Shown one piece after another: positions 8,630 through 17,911 of a stretch of DNA of 64,000 bases. Position 1 is the first letter of the stretch. The number at the start of each line of letters is the position of its first letter. Origin of the DNA: CAZSSM01 sp964609385 (lineage in GTDB: Bacteria; Planctomycetota; Planctomycetia; Isosphaerales; Isosphaeraceae); the NCBI GenBank assembly GCA_964609385.1, contig CAZSSM010000030.1:7427-71426 (forward strand), given 5' to 3'. A program made the position numbers and the translations under genes. Under the pieces are notes generated by a model that had not been told where the DNA came from, did not search any database, and saw only the letters and a list, made by a program, of their open reading frames with translations.

Positions 8630-10498
8630 TCAGACATCGAGACCAAATTGACGCATCAGTTGAAGGGCGTTGGACTTGCGAATCGTTCCGGGTCTCATGG
8701 TGTAGTCGAACATCATTTGCCCATCGATGATCTGGTCTTCAAAGTGAACATTGCAGGCGCGTGGTGCGAGACGGTCGGCCATCTCGGCCAAGGCAAGGTC
8801 GTGGGTTGTCACCAAGCCGATAGCGCCCAACTCGAGGAACGTCTGGATCAATCGCTCTGCGCCGATTCGTCGGTCATGCGAGTTGGTCCCCGCCAGAATC
8901 TCATCGAGCAGGAAGAGCAGCAGCGGATCGCCTTCGAGGGCAATCTGCTGGAGCATCCGAAGCCGGCTCAGCTCGGCTGAGAACCGCGACTGACCGCCTA
9001 GCAGCGAGTCTTGGATCCGAAGCGTTGCGCCGAGAGCTAAGCGGGATAGGACCAGACGTCGCGCACGGACCGGGGCTCCAGCCTGAGCCAGGACCACGTT
9101 GCAGCCAATGGCACGCAGCAGGGTGCTCTTGCCCGACATGTTCGAGCCGCTCACCAAGATCAGTTGGCGCTCTCCGCCCAACTGGACGTCGTTGCGGACC
9201 GCAACCGATCGGGGCAGGAGCGGATGTCCAAGCCCTTCGGCCTCGAACTTTGGCCCGGCTTCGGCCGACGCAACCAACTCGGGCATAACGTCATCGGGAT
9301 TCTCGAAAGCGTAACCGGCCAGTGCGCAGGCCGCTTCGAACCGGCCGATCGCGTCTAACCAACTCGAGACGGAGCCGCCCGAGCGGATCCGCCAGGCGGC
9401 GATCCGGTAGCCCAGATTGATCCGCCAGAGCATCAGATATGCTGGGATCGCGAAAACTTGATTGCGACGCATGTCGAGCCACTCGACCCAACGAGCCAAC
9501 CGCGCGATCTCGACCGAGGCAGGCCGTCCCTCTGTCTTCAATCGCCCGAGCGCCTCGACCAACCAGGCCGAACGGAACGGCTCGCGCTCTAAACGGGCCA
9601 ACATTTGGGCCAGGAGGCTCAGCTCGCCGCTCATCCGATTGACCGCCGACGTGCTCGAGCGGATCGACGCATCCTGCCAGCGTTCGAAGGCGACGATCAC
9701 CAGCGCTGCGAACAGAAAGATCAAGGCGTCCCAGCCACCGATCAGAAACCCCAGCAGTGTGACCGGACCGACCACTCCGAGGATCAAGCCGAGCCCCTGA
9801 ATCGGCCAGGGCGTCGGCGCTACGGTCAAACGGCCCCATTCGGCGAGGGCGTCGGGATCGAGCTTGGCACGGACATCGTCGCCCAACAGTGCCAGGTCCT
9901 CGCGGAGATCCAGCTTATCGCGAAGCTCGAGAATCGCTTCTCGTCGCCCGCTCAACTCCGATTCGGGGGCTGGCACCAACAGCCAATCGGCCAACCGACG
10001 CTGTCCGGCCTGCGTCCGTGCCGTGCAGAGCTTCTGATACAGCGACCCTTTGCCGAAGAGATCGACGTCCTCGGCGAAGGGATGTTCCGCTTCGGGAGGG
10101 AGATGCTCGCGACCCTCGGGACCCCGACCGATCCATCCCCCTTGGTCGGCGACCCGGGCCAGTCCATCTTCATAGAAGGTCAAGGCTCTCTGCGCGCGTC
10201 GGCCGGGCCGAGAGATTTGCTCGTGGACCACCACCACCGCGACGAACAGCACCAGGGGAACAGCGACGCTCCACCAGGGGATGAGGCTGTTCCCCAACGC
10301 CCCGAAGACCAGCAAGACGACCGCCAAGAACAAACCGACTCGGATGAGGCCAACGGTCTGGTCGCGACGCTTTTGTGTTCGGACCAGATTGGTGAGTGAC
10401 TCCCGCTTGGCTCGGTATCGGGTTGCTGGATCGACTCCGGTCGGGCTCGGCTGCGGGTCGGAGGTCGGATTTGTCGAGGACAGTTCGCTCGTGCTCAA
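8630..10498 (-). CDS. Membrane-associated MutS-family ATPase
   Basis: 622 aa from TTG at 10498, preceded by GAGGA ten bases upstream. Two pairs of hydrophobic helices, at ~48-90 (VGLFLAVVLLVFGAL, VAVPLVLFVAVVVV) and ~230-275, are followed by a MutS core and ATPase: Walker A GSNMSGKSTLLRA, Walker B LLLFLLDEILAGTNS and VTTHDLAL. It lacks the mismatch-binding N-terminal domain of MutS and the Smr domain of MutS2. Database entries often call this type 'DNA mismatch repair protein MutS', but membrane helices and missing sensing domains argue against canonical repair. Real role unknown. It is followed at ~100 bases by a hairpin. Confidence 0.9.
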   Translation of the reverse strand: MSTSELSSTNPTSDPQPSPTGVDPATRYRAKRESLTNLVRTQKRRDQTVGLIRVGLFLAVVLLVFGALGNSLIPWWSVAVPLVLFVAVVVVHEQISRPGRRAQRALTFYEDGLARVADQGGWIGRGPEGREHLPPEAEHPFAEDVDLFGKGSLYQKLCTARTQAGQRRLADWLLVPAPESELSGRREAILELRDKLDLREDLALLGDDVRAKLDPDALAEWGRLTVAPTPWPIQGLGLILGVVGPVTLLGFLIGGWDALIFLFAALVIVAFERWQDASIRSSTSAVNRMSGELSLLAQMLARLEREPFRSAWLVEALGRLKTEGRPASVEIARLARWVEWLDMRRNQVFAIPAYLMLWRINLGYRIAAWRIRSGGSVSSWLDAIGRFEAACALAGYAFENPDDVMPELVASAEAGPKFEAEGLGHPLLPRSVAVRNDVQLGGERQLILVSGSNMSGKSTLLRAIGCNVVLAQAGAPVRARRLVLSRLALGATLRIQDSLLGGQSRFSAELSRLRMLQQIALEGDPLLLFLLDEILAGTNSHDRRIGAERLIQTFLELGAIGLVTTHDLALAEMADRLAPRACNVHFEDQIIDGQMMFDYTMRPGTIRKSNALQLMRQFGLDV

Positions 10499-10680
10499 GG
10501 TCGGGCGATCCTCAAATCATGGCTGGAGCAGCGTCCGGATCCTTTGGAATTGGTCCGGACGTGCCGAGTCACTGACAATGGTTTGCGGTGGTGGAAGTAT
10601 GATGGGTTGCAGACCAAGCCGTCGTGTCCAGGTGGGCAAGAGGGTTATGGTCAGGGCTACGAAGGCCATCGACGAGGTGA

Positions 10681-12366
10681 TCAACCAGTCACTGGCTGAG
10701 TGATGGCTCCCCGAGCAGCCGAGGAAACCAGGCAGGCATATTTGCCGAGAACGCCCCCGGCATATCGGGGCGCGGGCGGCGTCCAGCCGCGCGATCGTTC
10801 GACGACCTCGCCCTCGTCGACCAGGAGGTCGAGGATCCGATTGGGGACGTCGAAGCGGATCGGATCCCCTTCGCGTACGAAAGCGATGGGTCCCCCGACG
10901 AAGGCCTCGGGCGCAACGTGCCCGGCCATGAGTCCTCGAGTGGCGCCGCTGAATCGGCCATCGGTCAAGAGGGCCACCGACTCCCCCAACCCAGCGCCAA
11001 CGATCGCGGCAGTCACGCCCAGCATCTCGCGCATGCCGGGGCCGCCTTTGGGGCCTTCGTAGCGGATCACGATGACGTCGCCCGCATTAATCGCATTGGC
11101 CAGAACGGCCCGCATTGCGTCTTCCTCGGAATCGAAGACCCGCGCTGGCCCTTCGTGAAAGTCACGGCCCGTGCCGGCCACTTTGAGCACACAGCCTTCG
11201 GGGGCCAGGTTGCCTCGGAGGATCACCAGACCACCGGTCGGTTTGATCGGCGCTTCCAGGGTCGCCACGACTTCCTGACCGGGCGCCTCGACCGCGTCGG
11301 CCGATACCACGGCCAAGGTTTGGCCGGTCGGCGTGAGCTGGTTGCCGTCGAGCTTGCCGCCCCCGACCAATCGCTGAGCGACCAGCGGTGTTCCTCCGGC
11401 GCGATCCAGGTCGGTCGCAACGAACCGACCGCCCGGCTTCAGGTCGGCAAGAGTCGGTGTCGCGCTGCTGACGGTGTCGAAGTCGTCGATCTGCAGTGCG
11501 ATCCCCGCTTCGTGAGCCAGGGCCAGCAAATGGAGCACCGCGTTGGTCGAACCGCCCGTGGCAGCCACGCCCGCGATCGCGTTGAGGAACGATGTGCGTG
11601 TCAAGATTGCACGAGCCGAGAGGCCGCGACGCAATTGATCGACGACCAAGCGGCCGCAGTCCCGGGCCACTTGGATTTTCCGCTCGTCTTCAGCCGGCGG
11701 ACTGGCCGTCCCCAACGGCGAAAGCCCTAAGAATTCCAGAGCTAACGCCATCGTATTGGCCGTGAATTGGCCTCCGCAGGCCCCCGCGCCGGGACAGGCG
11801 GCATCCTCCAGCTCTTTTAAGTCGTCATCGCTGATCAAGTTCCGCGAGTGGGCCCCGATCGCCTCATAGACGCTTTGGATCGTCACATCCTGACCGCGAT
11901 ACTGGCCTGGCGCGATCGAGCCGCCATAGAGCACGAACCCGGGCACATCAAGCCGGAGCAGGCCCATCGCTGTGCCCGGCATCGTCTTGTCGCACGCGGC
12001 CAGACAGACCACCGCATCGAACATGTGCCCGCGCCCGACCAACTCGATCGAGTCGGCGATCACCTCGCGGCTGATCAGGCTCGTCTTCATGCCTTCGGTG
12101 CCCATGGTGATCCCGTCGCTGATCGCCACGGTGTTGAATTCCATGGGGGTGCCGCCCGCCTCGCGAATGCCGGCCTTGACTTGCTCGGCCAAATCGCGGA
12201 GCCCATAGTTGCAGGGCATTGTCTCGATCCACGTGTTGGCCACGCCAATGATCGGCTTGGACAGCGCGTCGTCGTCAAAGCCGATCGCCTTGAGCATCGA
12301 CCGCGCCCCCGCGCGGTCCGGACCATCCAATATGTGGCGGCTCCGATGCCGGATGTCGAAGCTCAT
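10681..12366 (-). CDS. ilvD: Dihydroxy-acid dehydratase
   Basis: 561 aa, full length. It dehydrates 2,3-dihydroxy-isovalerate and 2,3-dihydroxy-3-methylvalerate, the third common step of valine and isoleucine synthesis, in the cytoplasm. The Fe-S ligand motifs are present: CNYGLRDL, AACDKTMPG and GAGACGGQFTANTMA. The C-terminus has GRFSGATRGLMAGHVAPE, typical of the IlvD/Edd family. ATG at 12366 follows AAGGA at nine bases. No other ilv gene is nearby, so it is transcribed alone. Confidence 0.97.
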   Translation of the reverse strand: MSFDIRHRSRHILDGPDRAGARSMLKAIGFDDDALSKPIIGVANTWIETMPCNYGLRDLAEQVKAGIREAGGTPMEFNTVAISDGITMGTEGMKTSLISREVIADSIELVGRGHMFDAVVCLAACDKTMPGTAMGLLRLDVPGFVLYGGSIAPGQYRGQDVTIQSVYEAIGAHSRNLISDDDLKELEDAACPGAGACGGQFTANTMALALEFLGLSPLGTASPPAEDERKIQVARDCGRLVVDQLRRGLSARAILTRTSFLNAIAGVAATGGSTNAVLHLLALAHEAGIALQIDDFDTVSSATPTLADLKPGGRFVATDLDRAGGTPLVAQRLVGGGKLDGNQLTPTGQTLAVVSADAVEAPGQEVVATLEAPIKPTGGLVILRGNLAPEGCVLKVAGTGRDFHEGPARVFDSEEDAMRAVLANAINAGDVIVIRYEGPKGGPGMREMLGVTAAIVGAGLGESVALLTDGRFSGATRGLMAGHVAPEAFVGGPIAFVREGDPIRFDVPNRILDLLVDEGEVVERSRGWTPPAPRYAGGVLGKYACLVSSAARGAITQPVTG

Positions 12367-12807
12367 CGCGCCGATTCCTTCCTAGGACTCGTACAAACAG
12401 GGCCATTGGGATGCGCCGATCGGCGATCGCGATCTCCCGCGAGGCACTACGGCATCACTATTCCAGTTTAACCCGATCCCTACAGAGCCGGGTACCTCCC
12501 ATAGGGCCCGACAGTTCACCAACTCCGTGACCCCTTCGGTTCACACCGCATTACTGATCCGTTGTCGGTCCGGTTGGCCTGAGACTTGGGACTTACCTAG
12601 GACTGGTCGAAGAAACGTCATGCGGGAAGGAACCCCGATCGATCTGACTCAAGACGGTATCCCTGGTCACCTGATGCGCCCAGATAGCGACGGCTTCGTC
12701 TCGACTCAGAGACCCTCTTAGGGATCGTCGCATCCAGATATTCAAATAATTTGTTTTCGGTTCATTGAACAGCAAAGACTGGATGGCTCTCGCGAGGATT
12801 CATGAAC
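12367..12807. other. Intergenic region upstream of ilvD
   Basis: About 440 bases with the ilvD promoter presumably at the left end. I see no supported ORF, attenuator-like leader peptide or T-box structure. Confidence 0.5.
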
Positions 12808-12842
12808 TGGGTGTGCCCATCGATGGCTCACAAGCACACCCA
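12808..12842 (-). terminator. Hairpin after PEP-CTERM gene
   Basis: Nine-base stem TGGGTGTGC (12808-12816) with GCACACCCA (12834-12842), located just after the stop of the gene ending at 12856. The loop contains a short palindrome CCATCGATGG. No T-run. Confidence 0.5.
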
Positions 12843-12855
12843 AGCGGTTGACCGT

Positions 12856-13854
12856 TCAACTGCGTTGCGAGCGTCGAAGCCCCATGAGCATACCGAGCCC
12901 AATCACACTGGAACCGGCCAAGACCAGCGTGGACGGCTCGGGGATCGGAGTCGCGATAAAGGCGCGAACCGATTCGCTCTCGTCTTCGAAGTGCCCCACA
13001 ACAATCCCGGAGTCATTGATGCCGAGGGCTTGAGTGAACTCGGCCTCAGGCACATCGAGGAAGGACACGTGACCGAGGGCATCGCGCACGAATCCCCGCG
13101 ATCCTGTGAAATCGAGGTTCGCGACGTTGCCGACGATGTCGCCGCGATTATTGATGTCGTTCGGCAGGGTCGAGCGATCCGCCCCCAGCGAAAACGACGT
13201 GAATTCGTCGTCTTGATAGACCACCCCGATCGTCGACCCATCGGGTTCAAGCGACCATCCGACCTGGACTCCGTCGTTGTTGATGCCCCGAGTGACCGTC
13301 CCGTCGCCGGAGTTGTTGAAGAGCACTTCGGTGAAAGATCCGCTGTCGATGTCGTACTGGTGGCTCGTGATGAAAAACCCGTCGTTGAAGTCGAAGACAT
13401 ACCCTGCGATCTGGCCGGAATCGTTGATTCCCCAGGCAAAGTTGGTCTCAAACCCGGGGCGATCGATGTTTGTCACCGTGCCCGACTCGTCGAAGAACCC
13501 ATGCTGGAAGCCAGGCTCCTGCCAATAGCCGGTGATCGTCCCGGCGTCGTTGATGCCAAAGAGCCTCGTTCCGGTCGCTCCGTCGACGGCATAGTCCGTG
13601 AACGATCCTGTCTGGGTGTCCAGAATAAATCCGCACCTCGTTCCGGTCGCGTCGAGGTAGGTACCGACGGCCATCCCATGGTTATTGATCCCGAAGAGTT
13701 CCGTCTCGGAGGCGTTTTCGAAGGGGACATCGATAATTTCGAACGTGTAAATTGTCGCATGCAGCGGGAGACCAGAGATCAAGGCGATCAACAAGGTCAC
13801 CACGGCCGTTCGAAATGGTGGGCCGAGCGTCCTTCTGACGAGTCCGACCGCCAT
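12856..13854 (-). CDS. PEP-CTERM protein with HAF-type repeats
   Basis: 332 aa from ATG at 13854, with AAGGG about ten bases upstream; an in-frame ATG at 13962 is less well supported. N-terminal signal peptide (hydrophobic TAVVTLLIALISGLPLHA), then repeated units with G-I-N-x-x-G cores (FGINNHGMAVGTYLD, GINDAGTITGYWQ, GINDSGQIAGYVF, GINNDGVQVGWS, GINDSGIVVGHF), the HAF pattern. The C-terminus is PIPEPSTLVLAGSSVIGLGM followed by basic residues, a PEP-CTERM sorting signal that an exosortase would process. Presumably exported. No exosortase gene is in the window. Ligand or structural role unknown. Confidence 0.9.
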   Translation of the reverse strand: MAVGLVRRTLGPPFRTAVVTLLIALISGLPLHATIYTFEIIDVPFENASETELFGINNHGMAVGTYLDATGTRCGFILDTQTGSFTDYAVDGATGTRLFGINDAGTITGYWQEPGFQHGFFDESGTVTNIDRPGFETNFAWGINDSGQIAGYVFDFNDGFFITSHQYDIDSGSFTEVLFNNSGDGTVTRGINNDGVQVGWSLEPDGSTIGVVYQDDEFTSFSLGADRSTLPNDINNRGDIVGNVANLDFTGSRGFVRDALGHVSFLDVPEAEFTQALGINDSGIVVGHFEDESESVRAFIATPIPEPSTLVLAGSSVIGLGMLMGLRRSQRS

Positions 13855-14164
13855 ACGTTGAGCCCTTCGGCAGAGACAAGAACAATCACCGAACGTCATA
13901 CCTAATCTAAACCTTGACGGCACCAGTAGTCTCTGGTGATGGAGAGGCGTCGAAAAAGTCAATGAAAGTCATCCTTGAGTCGAAGAGGTCGGAAAGGGGG
14001 AGGGAGCGCCTGCTAATTGGTGAATGCCAGTCCGATGAGCTCGCCTTCGGAGGATCGAATCACCTCTAATCGCGGAGATTCAGACCCCCTGGTGCCGAAG
14101 GCGACAATTCAAAGGGCTTCGAGCAGTTCGACTACTTAAAGAGTCGATTTCTCAGATGCACAGG
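13855..14164. other. Intergenic region with inverted repeat
   Basis: 310 bases between the first PEP-CTERM gene and the MerC-like gene. It includes TCGCCTTCGG (14041-14050) and its complement CCGAAGGCGA (14095-14104), a ten-base inverted repeat with a 44-base loop just past the end of the MerC-like gene. No ORF supported. Confidence 0.5.
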
Positions 14165-14563
14165 TTATGACTTGAGGTCAAGCTTGTGGGCGTACCACTG
14201 ATTCAGAATGTGGGCGCTAGAAAGCATGAGGGCTCCGGCAACAACCAGGGGCGTCTCGTAACTCGATTCCCCCGAGAATCGCCCGAGACCGAGAAAGGCT
14301 AGAGCAATTGCTAGCAGGAGGATCGGCCGAACGCGTCGGTGGATTATGCAGGAAGGGATGAGGCTCAAGCCGCCCAGAGCGACCGCGAAGACCAGCAGAA
14401 CGGACTCGACCTTTTCGCTCCCGAGCCAGGCGATCGCTCCGATAGAGATCGAGGCGAGAAGAACGGGAACTAGCAGGCAGTGGACGGCGCAGGCCATCGA
14501 TAGCACGGTGCCGACTCGATCCAGGGTTTTTGCCGCTCGATCGAAGGATTGTTGATTGAACAA
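14165..14563 (-). CDS. MerC-like inner-membrane protein
   Basis: 132 aa from TTG at 14563, preceded by AGGGG seven bases upstream. Four hydrophobic helices are apparent. The first holds ACAVHCLLVPVLL, which matches the Cys-x-x-x-Cys-like metal motif of the MerC family (C-A-V-H-C), and the last region has AHILNQWYAHK. MerC proteins carry mercuric ion into the cytoplasm, but MerC-domain proteins without a mer operon are common in planctomycetes and may handle other metals. There is no merA, merR or merT near. Membrane location is clear; substrate is not. Confidence 0.8.
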   Translation of the reverse strand: MFNQQSFDRAAKTLDRVGTVLSMACAVHCLLVPVLLASISIGAIAWLGSEKVESVLLVFAVALGGLSLIPSCIIHRRVRPILLLAIALAFLGLGRFSGESSYETPLVVAGALMLSSAHILNQWYAHKLDLKS

Positions 14564-14750
14564 TGTCAGTCCCCTGTAGTGTCTGCGGTCTGCTGCGAAA
14601 TAAAACGCAAAATGATTGTGGTCAAGACTTAGAGCAGATTGAAGTGGTAAATCTGGATTCGACGTAACTCATCCAGCGATCCAAAACACCCGGTTGACGA
14701 GAGTTGTTTCAGAACACACCACCATCACGTCATCGACTCGGTGGCGATCA

Positions 14751-15929
14751 TCAGCAAAGAGACGAAGAACGCCGTCGGTAAACGACGAGCCCGATTCCAG
14801 CCGAACCGAGGCCGACAAGCAACAGGCTCGACGGCTCAGGGATCGGCGTCAGCGTGAAGCCGCGGATCCCGCCGCTCTCGAGTTCGCCGAAGCCGACGAT
14901 CTGGCCGCGGTCGTTGATCCCACGGACGTTCGTCAGCCGCACGAAGTCGCTGGGCCCGTCGATCAACGTGTTGAGGTCGATGAGCATACCATCGACGTAA
15001 ATGAAGGCATAGTTGCCTGCACTCGAGACGACGTCGCCCACGACGATCCCCTCGTTGTTGATCCCCCGCGCCGAGGTGCTGAAATCTCCAAGGGGGATAT
15101 CGATGGTCTCGAAGGTCCCGTCGATATGCCAGATGACGGCTCGGCTCTGACCGTCGTTCGCATTGCCGACGATCGTCCCGACATCGTTGATGTCGAAGCT
15201 GTTGCTGAAGGTGGAACCGGCCGGCCCGCCGAGCTCTTCAATTACGTAGCCACCCAAGCCGTCGGGCACCCAGCGAACGGCTTGGGTGACCTCACCGCTC
15301 TGGGTCCGAGCTGCGCCGGCGATGACGCCCTCATCGTTGATCGCGTTGGCGAACTGGCGCGCCCCGTTGTCGGTGTCGCTCCCATCCAGGAACGGAAGAA
15401 GTGTGTAATCGTTGGGATCGGCTCCGACCTCGTAGACAAAGCCTTGGCGATCGAAGCCGCTGTAACGATAGACGCCGACCACTTGGCCCGCGTTGTTGAC
15501 ATCGTTGGCGTTCGAGCCGAGGTCGGCCTGCTCGGGGTCGAGGATCGCGGTGAAACCGAGGCCCGATTGCCAGACATAGGCCCGATCGCGAAACTCGCCA
15601 TCGGAGTTGATGATGCTTCCCGTACCGACGACGACACCCTCATCGTTGATCGCGCTGCCGGAGGTGAACCCACCACCGAGGCCGAGATTACCGAGGCTCG
15701 TCGTGACTCCGCCGTCGAAGACGAAGGCTTCGGAATTGCCAGTGACGTTGGAGAGACCGGTTGCTTGGCCGAACTCGTTGATCCCGTTCCCTTGAGACCG
15801 CGGATTGGGGGCATCGAGCGCGGGGATGGTCTCGATCGTGTAGCGGACCGGGACTCCGAAGGCCGGTTCGACCACGACGAAGAAGACGCAAAGGCCGAGG
15901 AGGTAGGAGAGATGATTTTTGCTGAGCAT
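14751..15929 (-). CDS. PEP-CTERM protein with HAF-type repeats
   Basis: 392 aa. Signal peptide at ~1-25 (YLLGLCVFFVVVEPAFG), then about seven repeats with the G-I-N-x-x-G core (GINEFGQATGLS, AINDEGVVVGTG, DVNNAGQVVGVY, AINDEGVIAGAA, DINDVGTIVGNA, GINNEGIVVGDV, GINDRGQIVGFG). The C-terminus is PIPEPSSLLLVGLGSAGIGL plus YRRRSSS, a PEP-CTERM signal. It has the same design as the protein at 12856-13854, but the two differ in sequence, so they are old paralogues. No clear ribosome binding site at the ATG. Exported; function unknown. Confidence 0.9.
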   Translation of the reverse strand: MLSKNHLSYLLGLCVFFVVVEPAFGVPVRYTIETIPALDAPNPRSQGNGINEFGQATGLSNVTGNSEAFVFDGGVTTSLGNLGLGGGFTSGSAINDEGVVVGTGSIINSDGEFRDRAYVWQSGLGFTAILDPEQADLGSNANDVNNAGQVVGVYRYSGFDRQGFVYEVGADPNDYTLLPFLDGSDTDNGARQFANAINDEGVIAGAARTQSGEVTQAVRWVPDGLGGYVIEELGGPAGSTFSNSFDINDVGTIVGNANDGQSRAVIWHIDGTFETIDIPLGDFSTSARGINNEGIVVGDVVSSAGNYAFIYVDGMLIDLNTLIDGPSDFVRLTNVRGINDRGQIVGFGELESGGIRGFTLTPIPEPSSLLLVGLGSAGIGLVVYRRRSSSLC

Positions 15930-16008
15930 GGTGGTGTCGTAAGTTTCTTGTCAAAAGTATCGATCAAAACGAGAGAAACGGAACGGAGACTGGGATCTTC
16001 TCGATTCA

Positions 16009-16962
16009 TCACTCCGAGCGTTGAAGAAGGCGGCGCTGAGAGAAGGCGAGGCCCCCCAAGCCCATCACGATGAGCACGATGCTCGACGGTTCGGGAACAG
16101 GGTTGGCTCCGAAGCCGAAGAAGATCAGGCCCTCGTTGGTGCCAACGAGGTCGAATCCGCCGGTCGTGAGATCGAATCGGGCCAGGCCACCGAGTCGCTG
16201 AACCGGTGTGTCCGGATCGCCGTCGTCATCCAAGAAGTTGACCGCGCCGTAGAGAGTGTCGAAGACACCATCGAGGTCTTCGTCGACACCCGTCATGGCA
16301 GCGAAGCCCGAGAGGGGCGACGACTCGAGGATTCCCGGCGTGCCGACAACGAACGCCTCTCCGGTCTGGGCATCGAGCCCAATCAGAGATCCACTGTCGA
16401 TATCGACGCCGTAAAGCGTGTCGCCAACCGAACCGAGCCCGATCAGAAACGGCGAGGAAGTTCCGAGAGCCCGTCCTAAGGCGTCGTCGATGGCGTCACC
16501 GATCTCACTCTCGCTCCCCAAGAGCGCGAAGGTGCCGGTGGCAAGGTCGATCTGAGCGAGTTGCTGGGTATCGAAGTCATCATTGAACGGAGCGAGAAAA
16601 CCGAGGCCGTCCGAAGTGATGTCGAAGCCGGTCGCGATGAAGCCGAGGTCTGGCCCGAAGGCTTCGAATGACGCCGATGGGATATCCATCGTGCCAAGCT
16701 GTCCACCGCTGAAGCCGAAGAGTGTTCCGTCAGGCGCCCCGGCTAATGCTGCAGGCGGAAAGGAGTCGGCCACAGCCGAGACTCGCGTTGCGACCCCGGT
16801 GTCCGTATCGATCCGGTAAATCGCATTCTCCCGCGTATCGTCGCCGCCGGGTCCACCCTCGATCAGTAATTGTCCGGTCGCGTAGATCGTCCCCGCGTAT
16901 GTCGGTTCGACCATCAAAGCCACGAAGAGAAGCGATGACAGAAAAGTGAGGACTGTGCGCAT
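16009..16962 (-). CDS. PEP-CTERM protein
   Basis: 317 aa from ATG at 16962, with AGGAG ten bases upstream; an in-frame start at 17043 would add 27 residues ahead of a clear signal peptide (TVLTFLSSLLFVALMVEPTYA). The body is Gly/Asp-rich with repeated hydrophobic-acidic strands (YRIDTDTGVATRVS, QIDLATGTFALLG, YGVDIDSGSLIGLD) suggesting a beta-propeller-like fold. The C-terminus NPVPEPSSIVLIVMGLGG and QRRLLQR is a PEP-CTERM signal. It lacks the HAF repeats of its two neighbours. Exported; role unknown. Confidence 0.88.
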   Translation of the reverse strand: MRTVLTFLSSLLFVALMVEPTYAGTIYATGQLLIEGGPGGDDTRENAIYRIDTDTGVATRVSAVADSFPPAALAGAPDGTLFGFSGGQLGTMDIPSASFEAFGPDLGFIATGFDITSDGLGFLAPFNDDFDTQQLAQIDLATGTFALLGSESEIGDAIDDALGRALGTSSPFLIGLGSVGDTLYGVDIDSGSLIGLDAQTGEAFVVGTPGILESSPLSGFAAMTGVDEDLDGVFDTLYGAVNFLDDDGDPDTPVQRLGGLARFDLTTGGFDLVGTNEGLIFFGFGANPVPEPSSIVLIVMGLGGLAFSQRRLLQRSE

Positions 16963-17911
16963 GCTCGCACCATCTCCTGTTGTCAAATGATTTAAAGGCA
17001 CGATCGGACAGCGTGATGTGCTTCCCCGCCTGAGCCTTCCCAAACAAGGCTTTTCTTCAGCCTAGCAAGGCGAGTAACGACCCAGAAATTCGATCGTGGG
17101 AGATGATCGTGGGCCGTGGAAGCCGAAAGCTCGTTCCATGGCGGACACTCTTGGGGGAGTGCTTGCCGAGCGAGCGTTTCACTCATAGTGCCGATAAACC
17201 CGAGAAGTTCCCGAAGCGTGACAAGCGGTTCAATGCCAACGGCTGGGTGGACTACTGTGTGCTCAAGTGCTTGGAGGCTCGGCTGCCGCGTTGCCCTGAT
17301 CGACAGTCACACTCCTTCGCAACACTGATAAGACATGCCAATAGCGATGCGATCCTCAAAGAGTTGAACACGACGACAAGACGTCGACGACTAAGCCGCA
17401 AACAGAGTTGCCACATCGAATTAAGCATGGATGATTTCGATTGTGGCCTACTACTAATCATTTGTCTACTTGACGATGTCCAGTCGACCAGGTGACTGGT
17501 ATGGACTCGCGGGTTCTATGGGTGGCATCGGTCTGACTTGAAGGCGGTCGGTCCCATACGGATCGAAGCTGATTCGATCTTTCAAGGCGCGTCGACATTG
17601 GTGTGATCGTCAAAACTATGCTCGGAGCCCCTGGATCGAGCGGCTCAGTGGGCCGGAAAGTCCTCCGATCGAAGGTGATCCGAAACGACGCGGGTTTGGA
17701 TCTCCGTCCGTACCTGATACGGATGGGTGGATCGTTCTGGCAGGACGCGTTACCAATCTATTGCAATCGGTCCGTGATCGAATCGAATTGGGCTTCGATG
17801 TGGGTAAGAACTGAGCCCGCGAAATCCCCGATACTATGTTGTGAGCTCCGAGCGACTGCTCCTCGAGGCCGACGATCCCTTCGAGTCTAGGGGGACTGGG
17901 AGTTCTAACAG
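16963..17911. other. Long intergenic region, no gene supported
   Basis: About 950 bases. A plus-strand ORF at 17103-17495 exists, but its translation resembles no family I know and lacks a ribosome binding site. I see no transposase remnant or RNA gene. The right end has GGGAG upstream of the ATG at 17912. Confidence 0.5.

Noticed and set aside
14694..16073. 459-codon plus-strand ORF
   Set aside because: Lies opposite a PEP-CTERM gene with signal peptide and repeats; open only because of high GC and codon structure.
17103..17495. 130-codon plus-strand ORF in a long intergenic region
   Set aside because: No ribosome binding site, no recognisable product and irregular composition.
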